NCBI GenBank assembly: GCA_018651745.1
Contig: JABIDL010000019.1
Span: 1 to 49,631, forward strand
DNA: 49,631 nt
Direction of reading: 5' to 3'
Origin: Candidatus Neomarinimicrobiota bacterium
GTDB lineage: Bacteria > Fidelibacterota > Marinisomatia > Marinisomatales > TCS55
Positions 9,117-17,194 of the stretch are shown piece after piece (the first letter of the stretch is position 1; every line of letters begins with the position of its first letter). The notes beneath the pieces were generated by a model. It was not told the origin of the DNA, did not search any database, and saw only the letters and a program-made list of their open reading frames with translations. A program made the translations under genes and the position numbers.

Positions 9117-10888
9117 GGGGACATTTCGGCAATTTTTGTTGAAGATTGATTAAAATATGCCGCAAATATTCGCCGAGCTTTTGGGGCTGCCACCTCTCCA
9201 CCGTGCCCACTGTTTTCGATCAATAGTACCAACGAAACCTGTTTCCCATGTTTATTTCCAAAACCAATAAACCATGCATGCGGTAAACCATGAGGATTCT
9301 CCGCCGTACCAGTTTTCCCTGCAAGTATCAATCCATTTATTTTGGGGTTCGCTGATTTTCCGGTACCACTCAATCCATACACCACTTTTTTCATATAAGC
9401 ATTCACTTGATTCCAAATGTGACTGCTATAATGTGGGCTTGATTCAGAAAGAACTTTGTTTCCTTTTAAAAAATGTAATTTCCCGGCTTTACCTTCTGTT
9501 GCGAGATGATTGATATACGTCGCCATTTGAATTGGTGTAACCAAAATTTCTCCCTGCCCAACAGCCATGTTTAAGAGATTCCCTTTTGCCCATCCACGTC
9601 TTCCGTATCTTTTGTTCATAAATGCCCTGTCAGGAATTATGCCTTTTGATTCAGTCGGAAAATCAAATCCTAATTCTTGACCAAATCCAAACTGTCTCCA
9701 TACTGTCCACAATTCTTTGAGGGAAAGGCGTTGGACAGTCTGATAAAAATAAACATTACACGATTGTTCAATGGCTTGTTCCAAATTGACAAATCCATGA
9801 CCGGTTTCTTTCCAACAACGGAAAAATCGATCACCAAACTCATAAGATCCTGTACATTCTAATTTTTCAGCAGGATTCACCCTTTGATTTTTTAACAATG
9901 CGATCGTTGTCAGCATTTTGAAGGTTGAACCGGGAGGATATAATCCATTTGCAAATCGATTTAATAACGGTTTATTGGTATCATAAATAACTTGGTTCCA
10001 ATCCTTTCCTGACATCGATCCACGAAATAATTCCGGTCTGTAATCAGGAACACTAACGCAAGCAATAATTTCTCCTGTTTCCGGGATGGATAAAATACCT
10101 ACGCCTCGAAGATCCTTTAATTCTTGTTCTAATGTTTTCTGGATAGAAATATCAATAGTTGTAACTAGATTTTTTCCGGGAGTCGGAAGCAATTCATTCC
10201 CTTCTAATACAACACCAACTTCTCGTCCAAATGCATCCACTTGATAGAATGAAGCTCCCTTTTCTCCTCTTAAAATTGATTCAAATTGTTTTTCAAGTCC
10301 CATCCATCCTATCAAGTCACCTGCTTTGTAATCACTGTGTTTTTCTTTAATCTTAGAAGATGTATTATCTAAATCTTTCATATATCCAAGAATATGAGAC
10401 GCCCGAACTTCTTGGGTATAAATCCGTTCAGGATGCTGTTTATAAAAAACGCCCGGAAGGGCTAATTTATTTTCTTCAATTCTACTAAGCTGATCAAATG
10501 ATAAATCTTTTGCCAGTTTCGTAGGTAAAAATCGAGAACGGTAATATTTTTTATAATTGGATTCCAAAATGGATTCTTCCAAATTGATATCTTTGCTTAT
10601 GATCGAAAATTCCAATCTCCTATTTTCCAACTCTCCCGGAATGCAATACAAAACGTAGGTTGGATAATTGTCCACTAATATGGAACCATTTCTATCTAAT
10701 ATGAGCCCTCTTGGTGCTTCTAACGAAACACCTCGAATACGGTTTCCATCTGCTTGTTTTCTATAAATATCATAATTCATGATCTGGATATTGAAAAACC
10801 GCGCAAGCAATAGAAGCATTAACAAAATTGTCATTCCGTTGAATATGATATATCGGTTTTTTGGGACTTGGTTATCAGTTTTCAGCAT
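9113..10888 (-). CDS. mrdA: Penicillin-binding protein 2 (peptidoglycan transpeptidase)
   Basis: Bitopic inner-membrane class B PBP that cross-links peptidoglycan for cell elongation. From ATG at 10888 the protein has 591 residues: one transmembrane helix near 18-38, a PBP dimerisation domain, then the transpeptidase domain. The catalytic motifs are complete: STFK with Ser near residue 321, SCN (in IEQSCNVYFYQ) and KTGTAE. An AAGG seven bases upstream supports this ATG over an upstream TTG at 10903. The gene overlaps mreD by 14 nt upstream and rodA by 4 nt downstream. Confidence 0.96.
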   Translation of the reverse strand: MLKTDNQVPKNRYIIFNGMTILLMLLLLARFFNIQIMNYDIYRKQADGNRIRGVSLEAPRGLILDRNGSILVDNYPTYVLYCIPGELENRRLEFSIISKDINLEESILESNYKKYYRSRFLPTKLAKDLSFDQLSRIEENKLALPGVFYKQHPERIYTQEVRASHILGYMKDLDNTSSKIKEKHSDYKAGDLIGWMGLEKQFESILRGEKGASFYQVDAFGREVGVVLEGNELLPTPGKNLVTTIDISIQKTLEQELKDLRGVGILSIPETGEIIACVSVPDYRPELFRGSMSGKDWNQVIYDTNKPLLNRFANGLYPPGSTFKMLTTIALLKNQRVNPAEKLECTGSYEFGDRFFRCWKETGHGFVNLEQAIEQSCNVYFYQTVQRLSLKELWTVWRQFGFGQELGFDFPTESKGIIPDRAFMNKRYGRRGWAKGNLLNMAVGQGEILVTPIQMATYINHLATEGKAGKLHFLKGNKVLSESSPHYSSHIWNQVNAYMKKVVYGLSGTGKSANPKINGLILAGKTGTAENPHGLPHAWFIGFGNKHGKQVSLVLLIENSGHGGEVAAPKARRIFAAYFNQSSTKIAEMSP

Positions 10889-11363
10889 CACAAACCTTGG
10901 CAAAAGGAATCATAAATTGCAGTACAATTAAAAACCCAAGTGTATAACCGACAGAAAAAATCCAATTCAAAAAGAAAATCCCCGGGTTCGTATTAAAAGT
11001 GTATTGAAATCTTACAAAGGAAAAAATTAGAAAATGAATGAACACAATACTAACCCATCCTGCATGAAAATACATGGGAATCCAGCTACGATATCGTCCA
11101 TGCAAAAACCCCGCCAAATACCCCGTAATGGAACAAGTGAGCGATGTAAGCCCAAAAAACGATCCGACGCCTGCTAAATCGACTAAAAAACCTGCAATAA
11201 AGCCTGCAATTACGCCAGCAAACCTTCCATGCGTTACACCAATATACAGGACGAGAATCATGATGAAATCCGGACGTATTGCATTAATGGACATCACTTC
11301 GGCAAAAAAGAATTGTAGCAAGAAAATGCCAATGACCCAATAGATTAATTCACTCCGGCGCAT
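10875..11363 (-). CDS. mreD: Rod shape-determining protein MreD
   Basis: Small inner-membrane protein of the elongasome that binds MreC. The 162-residue product has five or so hydrophobic segments, and the RPDFIMILVLYIGVTHGRF motif near residues 30-48 is characteristic of MreD. It is placed exactly between mreC (14-nt overlap) and mrdA (14-nt overlap), the canonical order. Confidence 0.9.
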   Translation of the reverse strand: MRRSELIYWVIGIFLLQFFFAEVMSINAIRPDFIMILVLYIGVTHGRFAGVIAGFIAGFLVDLAGVGSFFGLTSLTCSITGYLAGFLHGRYRSWIPMYFHAGWVSIVFIHFLIFSFVRFQYTFNTNPGIFFLNWIFSVGYTLGFLIVLQFMIPFAKVCDAEN

Positions 11364-12150
11364 TTACAATCTTTGTAATAATAAATACATTTAATAATGA
11401 ACTCAAGTCATTATGCATTTTGACACTCACGATTTTATGAAAACTTGCACGTTCGTCTTGTATGCCGATCACTTCTCCAACGGGAATTCCTTTTGGAAAG
11501 AAATCACTAAATCCGGAAGTAACCACAGAATCTCCTACACGGATAATTGCATTTTTCTGGACTTCACGAATCTCACATATGCCTGCATTCAACCATCGTA
11601 AAATTCCGGTTTGACCACTGGGGAAAATCCTCACACTAATACGAAAATTATGATCCGATAACAATTGGACTACCGAACTGCCTTCACCAACCAATACAGT
11701 TTTCCCAACAATTCCTTTGGGCGTTAATACAGGATTGTTTTCTGAAATACCATCAAGTTTTCCCACATCTACCGTTAAAGAAATCATATTTGACATTAAA
11801 CCTTTATTGATCACATTTGCCGGCTGAAGAGTTATTTTACTCTCCCTCTTAAAATTTAACATTTCTCTTAAATTTCTGTTTTCTTGAGCTAAACGAAGCA
11901 TCGTCTCCATTTGAAGTGTAAGCTGTAGGTTTTTTTCCCGAAGCAGGTTTGCTTCTTCTTTTAATGTCCCAACAGATCTGATCCAAGCCATTGGAGTATA
12001 TAAAAAAGAAAAGACATCATTCGCTTTTGCGCGTAACACTTGGATATCTTTAGAATCGTTTGTAAAAATCAGAGTGATGGATACTAAAACCGTCAGAATC
12101 AGTGTCAGGTGGTCTTTTTGTCGAAGAATAGCGAGATAAATGAATCTCAT
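11350..12150 (-). CDS. mreC: Rod shape-determining protein MreC
   Basis: Periplasmic scaffold of the elongasome, anchored by an N-terminal helix (about residues 15-30). After the anchor comes a coiled coil (LKEEANLLREKNLQLTLQME) and then the beta-rich MreC domain with the recognisable segments NVINKGLMSNMISLTVDVGKLDG, VLTPKGIVGKTVLVGEGSSVVQLL and RVGDSVVTSGFSDFFPKGIPVG, described by position because of length: roughly residues 115-235. The 266-residue length is normal. It follows mreB after a 173-bp gap, which may hold its own promoter or simply separate the abundant mreB product from the rest. Confidence 0.95.
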   Translation of the reverse strand: MRFIYLAILRQKDHLTLILTVLVSITLIFTNDSKDIQVLRAKANDVFSFLYTPMAWIRSVGTLKEEANLLREKNLQLTLQMETMLRLAQENRNLREMLNFKRESKITLQPANVINKGLMSNMISLTVDVGKLDGISENNPVLTPKGIVGKTVLVGEGSSVVQLLSDHNFRISVRIFPSGQTGILRWLNAGICEIREVQKNAIIRVGDSVVTSGFSDFFPKGIPVGEVIGIQDERASFHKIVSVKMHNDLSSLLNVFIITKIVNAPE

Positions 12151-12323
12151 TTAAAGTATCCTGATTAAATCATTACCCACAAAAACATTCAGACATAATT
12201 TTTTTTAAAGTGTTATAAACGATAATTATCTTCACGTTTTGGCAGTTATAAATTTTGGTTTGTAATTCTATTTGATTTATGTCGAGCCTTGGTATTTATT
12301 TTTCGGAGAACAGCAAAATCAGG

Positions 12324-13352
12324 TTAAATCAATACAGACTCGTATTTTTCAATATTTTCGAGAACCATTCCGGTGCCGCGAACTACAGAAAGTAATGGCT
12401 CTTCTGCACGGTTCACGGGAACGTTGGTTCTGTCTCGGATTAATTGGTCTAAGTCTTTTAGCATACTTCCGCCGCCAGTCATAATGATACCACGGTCTAA
12501 AATATCTGCCGATAATTCAGGAGGTGTTTTTTCTAAGGCTCGCTTAACTGCTTCTACAATGTCGTTTACCGTATCTTTTAATGCTTGCCGGATTTCATCA
12601 GAAGACACATCAATGGTTTTCGGAATTCCGGAAATAAAATCACGTCCCTTCACCGGAACTGTTTCAGATTGCGTACGCATCGCAGATCCCACCTGTTTCT
12701 TGATCTTCTCTGCGGTAGAATACCCAATATCGAGTTTATGTTCATCTTTAAACCATTTGATAATTGCCTCATCCATTTCATCTCCGGCAACTTTGATGGT
12801 TTCGTTTAGCACGACTCCATCCAATGCAATGACCGCAATTTCAGTTGTCCCACCGCCGATGTCCACTATAATATTTCCTACAGGTTTACTAATGTCCAAC
12901 CCGATACCGACAGCAGCAGCCACCGGCTCTTCGATGAGGAATACTTCCCGCGCGTTGGCTCGTTCACCGGAATCTTTGACTGCTTTCGTTTCGACTTCGG
13001 TAACACCGGATGGAATGCAAATAACCATACGAGGACGGGCGAGGCGGTTCATGTTAATTTTTCTTACAAAACCCTGAATCATTCCGTCAGTCATATTGAA
13101 ATTGGCAATCACGCCGTCGCGTAATGGGCGAATAGTTTCAATGGCCCCATGTGTTTTCCCAATCATTGCCTTCGCTTCATTTCCCACTGCAATGATCGAC
13201 CCATCATTCACAGATCTTGCAACCACCGACGGCTCGTTGATCAGGACACCTTTGCCTTTAACCCAGATTAGCGTATTCGCTGTTCCAAGATCAATAGCAA
13301 TGTCTCCCGAAATCCAGGAAAAAGTATTGGATAGGTGATTTAAAAAGGACAT
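12324..13352 (-). CDS. mreB: Actin-like cell-shape protein MreB
   Basis: Cytoplasmic actin-fold ATPase that forms membrane-associated filaments directing lateral wall synthesis. The 342-residue length is standard. The phosphate-1 motif DIAIDLGTANTLIW is near residues 17-30. Other signatures are RPLRDGVIANF, the VIDIGGGTTEIAVIALDGVV-type phosphate-2 block (VDIGGGTTEIA) and the adenosine motif IIMTGGGSMLKDLD near 289-302. It heads the mreBCD-mrdA-rodA cluster. The gap after it to mreC (12151-12323) is AT-rich and contains a short palindrome GATAATTATC, but no clear terminator. Confidence 0.97.
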   Translation of the reverse strand: MSFLNHLSNTFSWISGDIAIDLGTANTLIWVKGKGVLINEPSVVARSVNDGSIIAVGNEAKAMIGKTHGAIETIRPLRDGVIANFNMTDGMIQGFVRKINMNRLARPRMVICIPSGVTEVETKAVKDSGERANAREVFLIEEPVAAAVGIGLDISKPVGNIIVDIGGGTTEIAVIALDGVVLNETIKVAGDEMDEAIIKWFKDEHKLDIGYSTAEKIKKQVGSAMRTQSETVPVKGRDFISGIPKTIDVSSDEIRQALKDTVNDIVEAVKRALEKTPPELSADILDRGIIMTGGGSMLKDLDQLIRDRTNVPVNRAEEPLLSVVRGTGMVLENIEKYESVLI

Positions 13353-13401
13353 TGTCTCGTTACGTCTTCATATTGATTCAAATTCGAAGGGTAAATCTAA
13401 C

Positions 13402-14217
13402 TCAACTTGATGAAGATGGCATTAGGAATTCATCTGCCGTTAAACGTTTTTTATTCGGAACCGAATGTATCAACATTTGGGTATAATCATGTTCAGGATA
13501 CTTAAATACTTGTTTCACATTTCCGGATTCGACAATCCGCCCTTTCGTCATAATAAGGACATTATTCGCGAATGATTCTACCACATGCAAATCGTGAGTC
13601 GTAAATAATACCGCAATTGACTTCTCATTCGACAAATCCTTAATCAGGTTGAGAATTTTGGCCTGTACCGACACATCCAATGCCGAAACTATTTCATCAC
13701 AAATTAACACATCAGGCTCCACTGCAAGCGACCTTGCAATGCAGACACGTTGCCGTTGTCCTCCACTCAGTTCATGCGGATATTTGGATACCGAATCCTT
13801 CGGAAGTTCTGTTTGGTCAAGTAGAGATGATAATCTTTTATCTGGGTTTAATTCATTGGGATAAAACTCAACGACTTCGTTTAGCGTTTCGGAAACGGTC
13901 ATTCTCGGGTTGAGAGAACTATATGGATCTTGAAAAATAATCTGAATCTTTTTCCTTAAATGATTCATCACGGAAGGTTGGTATTCTTCAGAATTGAACT
14001 CAAAAGATCCTCCAACCTTCGGAATTAAGCCAATAATAGATTTCCCAAGAGTGGATTTTCCGGAACCTGATTCGCCCACAACCGATAGAATTTCACCCGG
14101 ATTTAAATCAAAATTGATTTCAAATAAAATTTGAGTCCATCCGCCTGTACCAAATAACGTTGTAGCAGACGAAGGATAATAAGCAGAAACATTTTTAAGT
14201 GACAACACAGATGACAC
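13402..14217 (-). CDS. Peptide/nickel-type ABC transporter ATP-binding protein (OppF/DppF-like), orphan
   Basis: The 271-residue ABC ATPase has an intact nucleotide-binding site: Walker A GESGSGKS at 48-55, Q-loop IIFQDPYSSLNPRMTV, signature LSGGQRQR, Walker B VLICDEIVSALDV and switch His in TTHDLHVV. The SSLNP motif after the Q-loop and a C-terminal YTQMLIHSVP tail are hallmarks of the OppD/OppF/DppF branch that powers peptide import. No permease, binding protein or partner ATPase is nearby, so its transporter is encoded elsewhere or has been lost. The GTG start at 14217 is five bases after the RNase H-like gene. mreB follows 49 bp downstream on the same strand. Confidence 0.85.
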   Translation of the reverse strand: MSSVLSLKNVSAYYPSSATTLFGTGGWTQILFEINFDLNPGEILSVVGESGSGKSTLGKSIIGLIPKVGGSFEFNSEEYQPSVMNHLRKKIQIIFQDPYSSLNPRMTVSETLNEVVEFYPNELNPDKRLSSLLDQTELPKDSVSKYPHELSGGQRQRVCIARSLAVEPDVLICDEIVSALDVSVQAKILNLIKDLSNEKSIAVLFTTHDLHVVESFANNVLIMTKGRIVESGNVKQVFKYPEHDYTQMLIHSVPNKKRLTADEFLMPSSSS

Positions 14218-14222
14218 GAAAA

Positions 14223-14732
14223 CTAATCCCGACCGCTCATCATGGCTTGCTTACTCAGTTTATCAGCTACTGTATTTTTTTCTCGTGGAATATGTTCGGC
14301 AGTCCAAGAATCCAATTTTTTCAAAAATCCGTGCGCAGTGGAATGCAACACTTTCATGCGATCATTTTTTACCTTATAATCACCATTAATTTGGTTTATT
14401 ACAAGCTGGCTATCTGCATATATTGCTAAAGTTGTAAGTTTTAATTCAACGGCAAGTTCTATGCCTCGAATTAAGGCGGAATATTCTGCTTCGTTGTTGG
14501 TTTTATCATCTAAATATTCCGAAAATGAATAAAGTTCTTCATCATTTCGATATAACACGCCGCCAATTCCTGATGTTTTTGAATGCAAATCCGCTGCACC
14601 ATCTACATATAATTTGATGATTCCTGAATCTGTCATTTTTTCGTATAGATTGTTTAATACATCTGACGATCTGACTTTTGAATCAGACAGCAGATCGCGG
14701 ATGGCGTTTATTTCGTCTTTATTTAGCTTCAT
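14223..14732 (-). CDS. RNase HI-like (reverse-transcriptase-like) ribonuclease
   Basis: The 169-residue protein has an N-terminal extension of about 37 residues followed by an RNase H fold. Catalytic acids are in place: Asp 44 in LYVDGAA, Glu 83 in NNEAEY, Asp 107 in YADSQL and Asp 157 in NTVADKLS. This pattern (G-G-V-L-Y, T-N-N-x-A-E-Y, AD-S-x-L-V) is that of the plant/archaeal-like RNase HI branch that degrades the RNA of RNA-DNA hybrids. The N-terminal part lacks the aromatic hybrid-binding motif of eukaryotic RNase H1. It lies between the 48-codon ORF and the OppF-like gene. Confidence 0.85.
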   Translation of the reverse strand: MKLNKDEINAIRDLLSDSKVRSSDVLNNLYEKMTDSGIIKLYVDGAADLHSKTSGIGGVLYRNDEELYSFSEYLDDKTNNEAEYSALIRGIELAVELKLTTLAIYADSQLVINQINGDYKVKNDRMKVLHSTAHGFLKKLDSWTAEHIPREKNTVADKLSKQAMMSGRD

Positions 14733-14822
14733 CGGTGGGCGAGAAAATACTGATATTTTTTATATAAATTGAGTGATAAGGAAAATCGATCCAGATTTTT
14801 TCAACTTATAAAAAAAGGCAAG

Positions 14823-14969
14823 CTAAAAAAAACCTTTATTAAAAATGTATAGAAAAGTCGCCACTAACAGATCATAAAACGGCGGCGCATCCGGCCAGTA
14901 GTAATTCCAAATCACGATGTAAATAAGCCAGGGTATCATCAATAAATTTGGATTTATATTTTTTTTCAT
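14823..14969 (-). CDS. Putative 48-residue membrane protein
   Basis: A short open frame in the 264-bp gap between the RNase H-like and nuclease genes, reading from ATG at 14969 to TAG at 14823. It begins MKKNINPNLLMIPWLIYIV and has two hydrophobic stretches (about residues 9-24 and 33-48) separated by a WPDAPPFYD turn, consistent with a small two-helix or hairpin membrane protein. There is no clear ribosome-binding site. The coding case rests on gap placement, strand, hydrophobicity and aromatic-rich composition. The rest of the gap (14733-14822) shows nothing I recognise. It could be a chance ORF. Confidence 0.4.
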   Translation of the reverse strand: MKKNINPNLLMIPWLIYIVIWNYYWPDAPPFYDLLVATFLYIFNKGFF

Positions 14970-14996
14970 ACCGATAAATTTTTAACGTTTTATCCA

Positions 14997-15797
14997 CTAT
15001 CCTATAAATGGATTAGTACCACTTTGTGCGGGGCATTCTTCCCAATAATAACACCAATTGCAAAGGATCATTGGTTTTGGCGGAAAATGATCTTCATTTT
15101 TAATGTTGAATTGAATTTCATTAATCCTATTTTTTACATTTTCTACCAAAAATGTTAGTTGCTTCTGTGTTCGTGCTGACCTTATTTCTTTATCATGCTG
15201 CAAAAAATGCCAAACTAGAGTCACAGATTTCACAGAGTCTTTTTGGCTTTCAAGAGCAATCTGATACAACGCAAGCTGTCCATCTTTGTCAGCGGCATTT
15301 TGGCTAAGCGCGCGTTTCCCGGTCTTGTAATCATGGATTTCATAATTCCCATTCCCATCATGATCAATGCGGTCGGCGATACCTTTTAATATATATTTAT
15401 CAGAATCATCGAGCTTAAAAATAAATTCGACTTCATTTCCTTCCACAGGCTCCTCAAAAGGTTGGTATCTACGATAAAAAGTCGCAAGACATTTTTCGCC
15501 AAGACGATAATAAAATTCCGGTGAATTTTCTGTACGGACAATGGCAACACGTGCATGCCATTTCTCTTTCCACAATTCTTTGTATTTCGCTAAAACACTG
15601 TCAAAAAATACAATTTTCCCATCCAAAACTTCATTGTAGAGATATTCAAGAGCCTCATGGGCACGTTTCCCCATAAAAGCTTCAATCCCTTCGTCATCTT
15701 TATAGATTTTGTCTATGTAGCGAAATTTGAATTGAGCCGGACATTTTTTATATGACTCAAGACTGCTATAAGAAAATCGTTTAATCAAATCGTTCAT
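14997..15797 (-). CDS. PD-(D/E)XK nuclease with Cas4/AddB-type Fe-S cluster motif
   Basis: The 266-residue protein opens with FSYSSLESYKKCPAQFKFRY, typical of RecB-family nucleases. It has His 47 (GKRAHEALE), Asp 142 (GIADRID), the core DYKTGK with Asp 156 and Lys 158, and motif QLALY with Gln 174/Tyr 178. Four cysteines, C19 and C246-x2-C249-x5-C255, have the spacing of the [4Fe-4S]-binding nuclease domains of AddB and Cas4. It is therefore a probable Fe-S exonuclease acting on DNA ends. No cas genes or helicase are next to it. GAGG lies just upstream of the ATG. The 122-bp gap before it is AT-rich with no clear signal. Confidence 0.85.
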   Translation of the reverse strand: MNDLIKRFSYSSLESYKKCPAQFKFRYIDKIYKDDEGIEAFMGKRAHEALEYLYNEVLDGKIVFFDSVLAKYKELWKEKWHARVAIVRTENSPEFYYRLGEKCLATFYRRYQPFEEPVEGNEVEFIFKLDDSDKYILKGIADRIDHDGNGNYEIHDYKTGKRALSQNAADKDGQLALYQIALESQKDSVKSVTLVWHFLQHDKEIRSARTQKQLTFLVENVKNRINEIQFNIKNEDHFPPKPMILCNWCYYWEECPAQSGTNPFIG

Positions 15798-15919
15798 TTA
15801 AACCTCATTTGTCAGTATTTAATGCTAGACCGTAAAGTTTCTATTATAAGTAAGGAAACTAGTTTTCATGATGAAATTTTTGATTCTTTGCGTGGATAAA
15901 ATTTTAATTCTAATTTATT

Positions 15920-17194
15920 TTAATATTGACGCATAAACGGAGTTGTTAATCTAAAATCGCCAAATCCTGTATCATCCACAAAAACAAAAGATCGGTTGAT
16001 ACGATAATAATGCCATGTACGCCGTGCATATCCTTTACTGGGCTGATCATAGCGTTCTACTTCATCCGGAGGACCAAACATAATGTAAATCATTCCCATA
16101 TCTGTCTTCCATCCGGGCTGGAAAGATTCAAAATTTTGTTTGGCGTATGCAACTCGCATATAATACTCATCCATTAATTCATTTTTCGAAGTTTCCGGTG
16201 TTGGATCGCGGTCTGCCCAAAAAGATAAAAATAACTGTTCTCGCTCATGCCGGTTGGCATCTTTTAGCAATTTGCGTTCATCACTTTCCAAGATGTAACG
16301 CATTTGTTCCATGGCTTCATCCACATTGGTAATTGTGCGTGAAATTCCCGGTCTTTTCATCATGATGGGTTTTCTTTGACTAGCGGACTTTTTCCCTTGG
16401 GTAATTTCCCCAGCAATAAACATTTTAATGGAACTAAACTCGTCTCGCGGCACAATGATTCTCTCAGAAAATATTCCTGAGTCAGACATGTGATCGACGC
16501 TATAAGTCCAATCATCCACTTTTTTGGTTTCAGAAATTGCCGATTTGATCTTAAATGTGCCTGGGTTGACTTTCCCGGAAAAAAGAATGGTAAGCGTATT
16601 TTTTCCCACATCCAAACGAGACCCTGAAATTGGAAATTCATTTTTTCCGAATCCCCATTCACCCTCTTTTTCTTCCAGTAAAACCGGATAAAGAAGAAAT
16701 ACAGGTTCGCCTAATTTTATTAATTCAATGGATTCTTTTTTCACGCCAGCTTTCCGTGTATCATTATCCAGCACATTTCCTATTACGGTGTACGATCCTT
16801 TGCCGACTGTGAATTCGGTTGTTAAGTATTGAACCATTTCACGGGAAGTGGTTTCGATATAGTTGTTTACATGAATATTCTTTTGCCAAGATTTTTTGCC
16901 AACTTGAATCCCATCATTATTCACCAAACTGATTGTGGCTTCAAATGCCGCACTAAACCCATTTTCTGATTTTAAGAATTGAAGCGCTGTACTTGGCACA
17001 TCTAATCGAGCAACAACCCGAACAGAATCCGCCGATTGCATTTCGGTAAACCCATTGAGCTGAAATTGATGAATCGCGCTCGATCCTTTTTTCGATCTAT
17101 CAATACGCTGCGCATCCAGATTTCCATCCTGAAAACACACAACAATCATGAGTAGAATAATTTGAATTCGTAACATTAAAGGTCTTTTTTCCAT
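15920..17194 (-). CDS. GWxTD-domain secreted protein
   Basis: From ATG at 17194 the protein has about 424 residues and an N-terminal signal peptide (MEKRPLMLRIQIILLMIVV, ending near DAQR). The C-terminal 130 residues carry the GWxTD domain: the sequence GWKTDMGMIYIMFGPPDEVE and the following RTWHYY...F.F.D..GFGDF pattern. The middle is beta-rich. GWxTD proteins are found across Bacteroidetes, Acidobacteria and relatives, and their function is not established. An ATG at 17176 that forms TAATG with the upstream stop, and one at 17230, are alternative starts. The overlap with the propeller gene suggests co-translation. Confidence 0.85.
   Translation of the reverse strand: MEKRPLMLRIQIILLMIVVCFQDGNLDAQRIDRSKKGSSAIHQFQLNGFTEMQSADSVRVVARLDVPSTALQFLKSENGFSAAFEATISLVNNDGIQVGKKSWQKNIHVNNYIETTSREMVQYLTTEFTVGKGSYTVIGNVLDNDTRKAGVKKESIELIKLGEPVFLLYPVLLEEKEGEWGFGKNEFPISGSRLDVGKNTLTILFSGKVNPGTFKIKSAISETKKVDDWTYSVDHMSDSGIFSERIIVPRDEFSSIKMFIAGEITQGKKSASQRKPIMMKRPGISRTITNVDEAMEQMRYILESDERKLLKDANRHEREQLFLSFWADRDPTPETSKNELMDEYYMRVAYAKQNFESFQPGWKTDMGMIYIMFGPPDEVERYDQPSKGYARRTWHYYRINRSFVFVDDTGFGDFRLTTPFMRQY

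Noticed and set aside
12151-12323. A small RNA or terminator between mreB and mreC
   Set aside because: The short palindrome GATAATTATC has no GC-rich stem and no T-run; AT-rich palindromes are expected in this DNA.
14997-15797. A Cas4 protein, hence a CRISPR locus
   Set aside because: The Fe-S and PD-(D/E)XK motifs are shared by AddB and other repair nucleases. No cas genes and no direct-repeat array are present.
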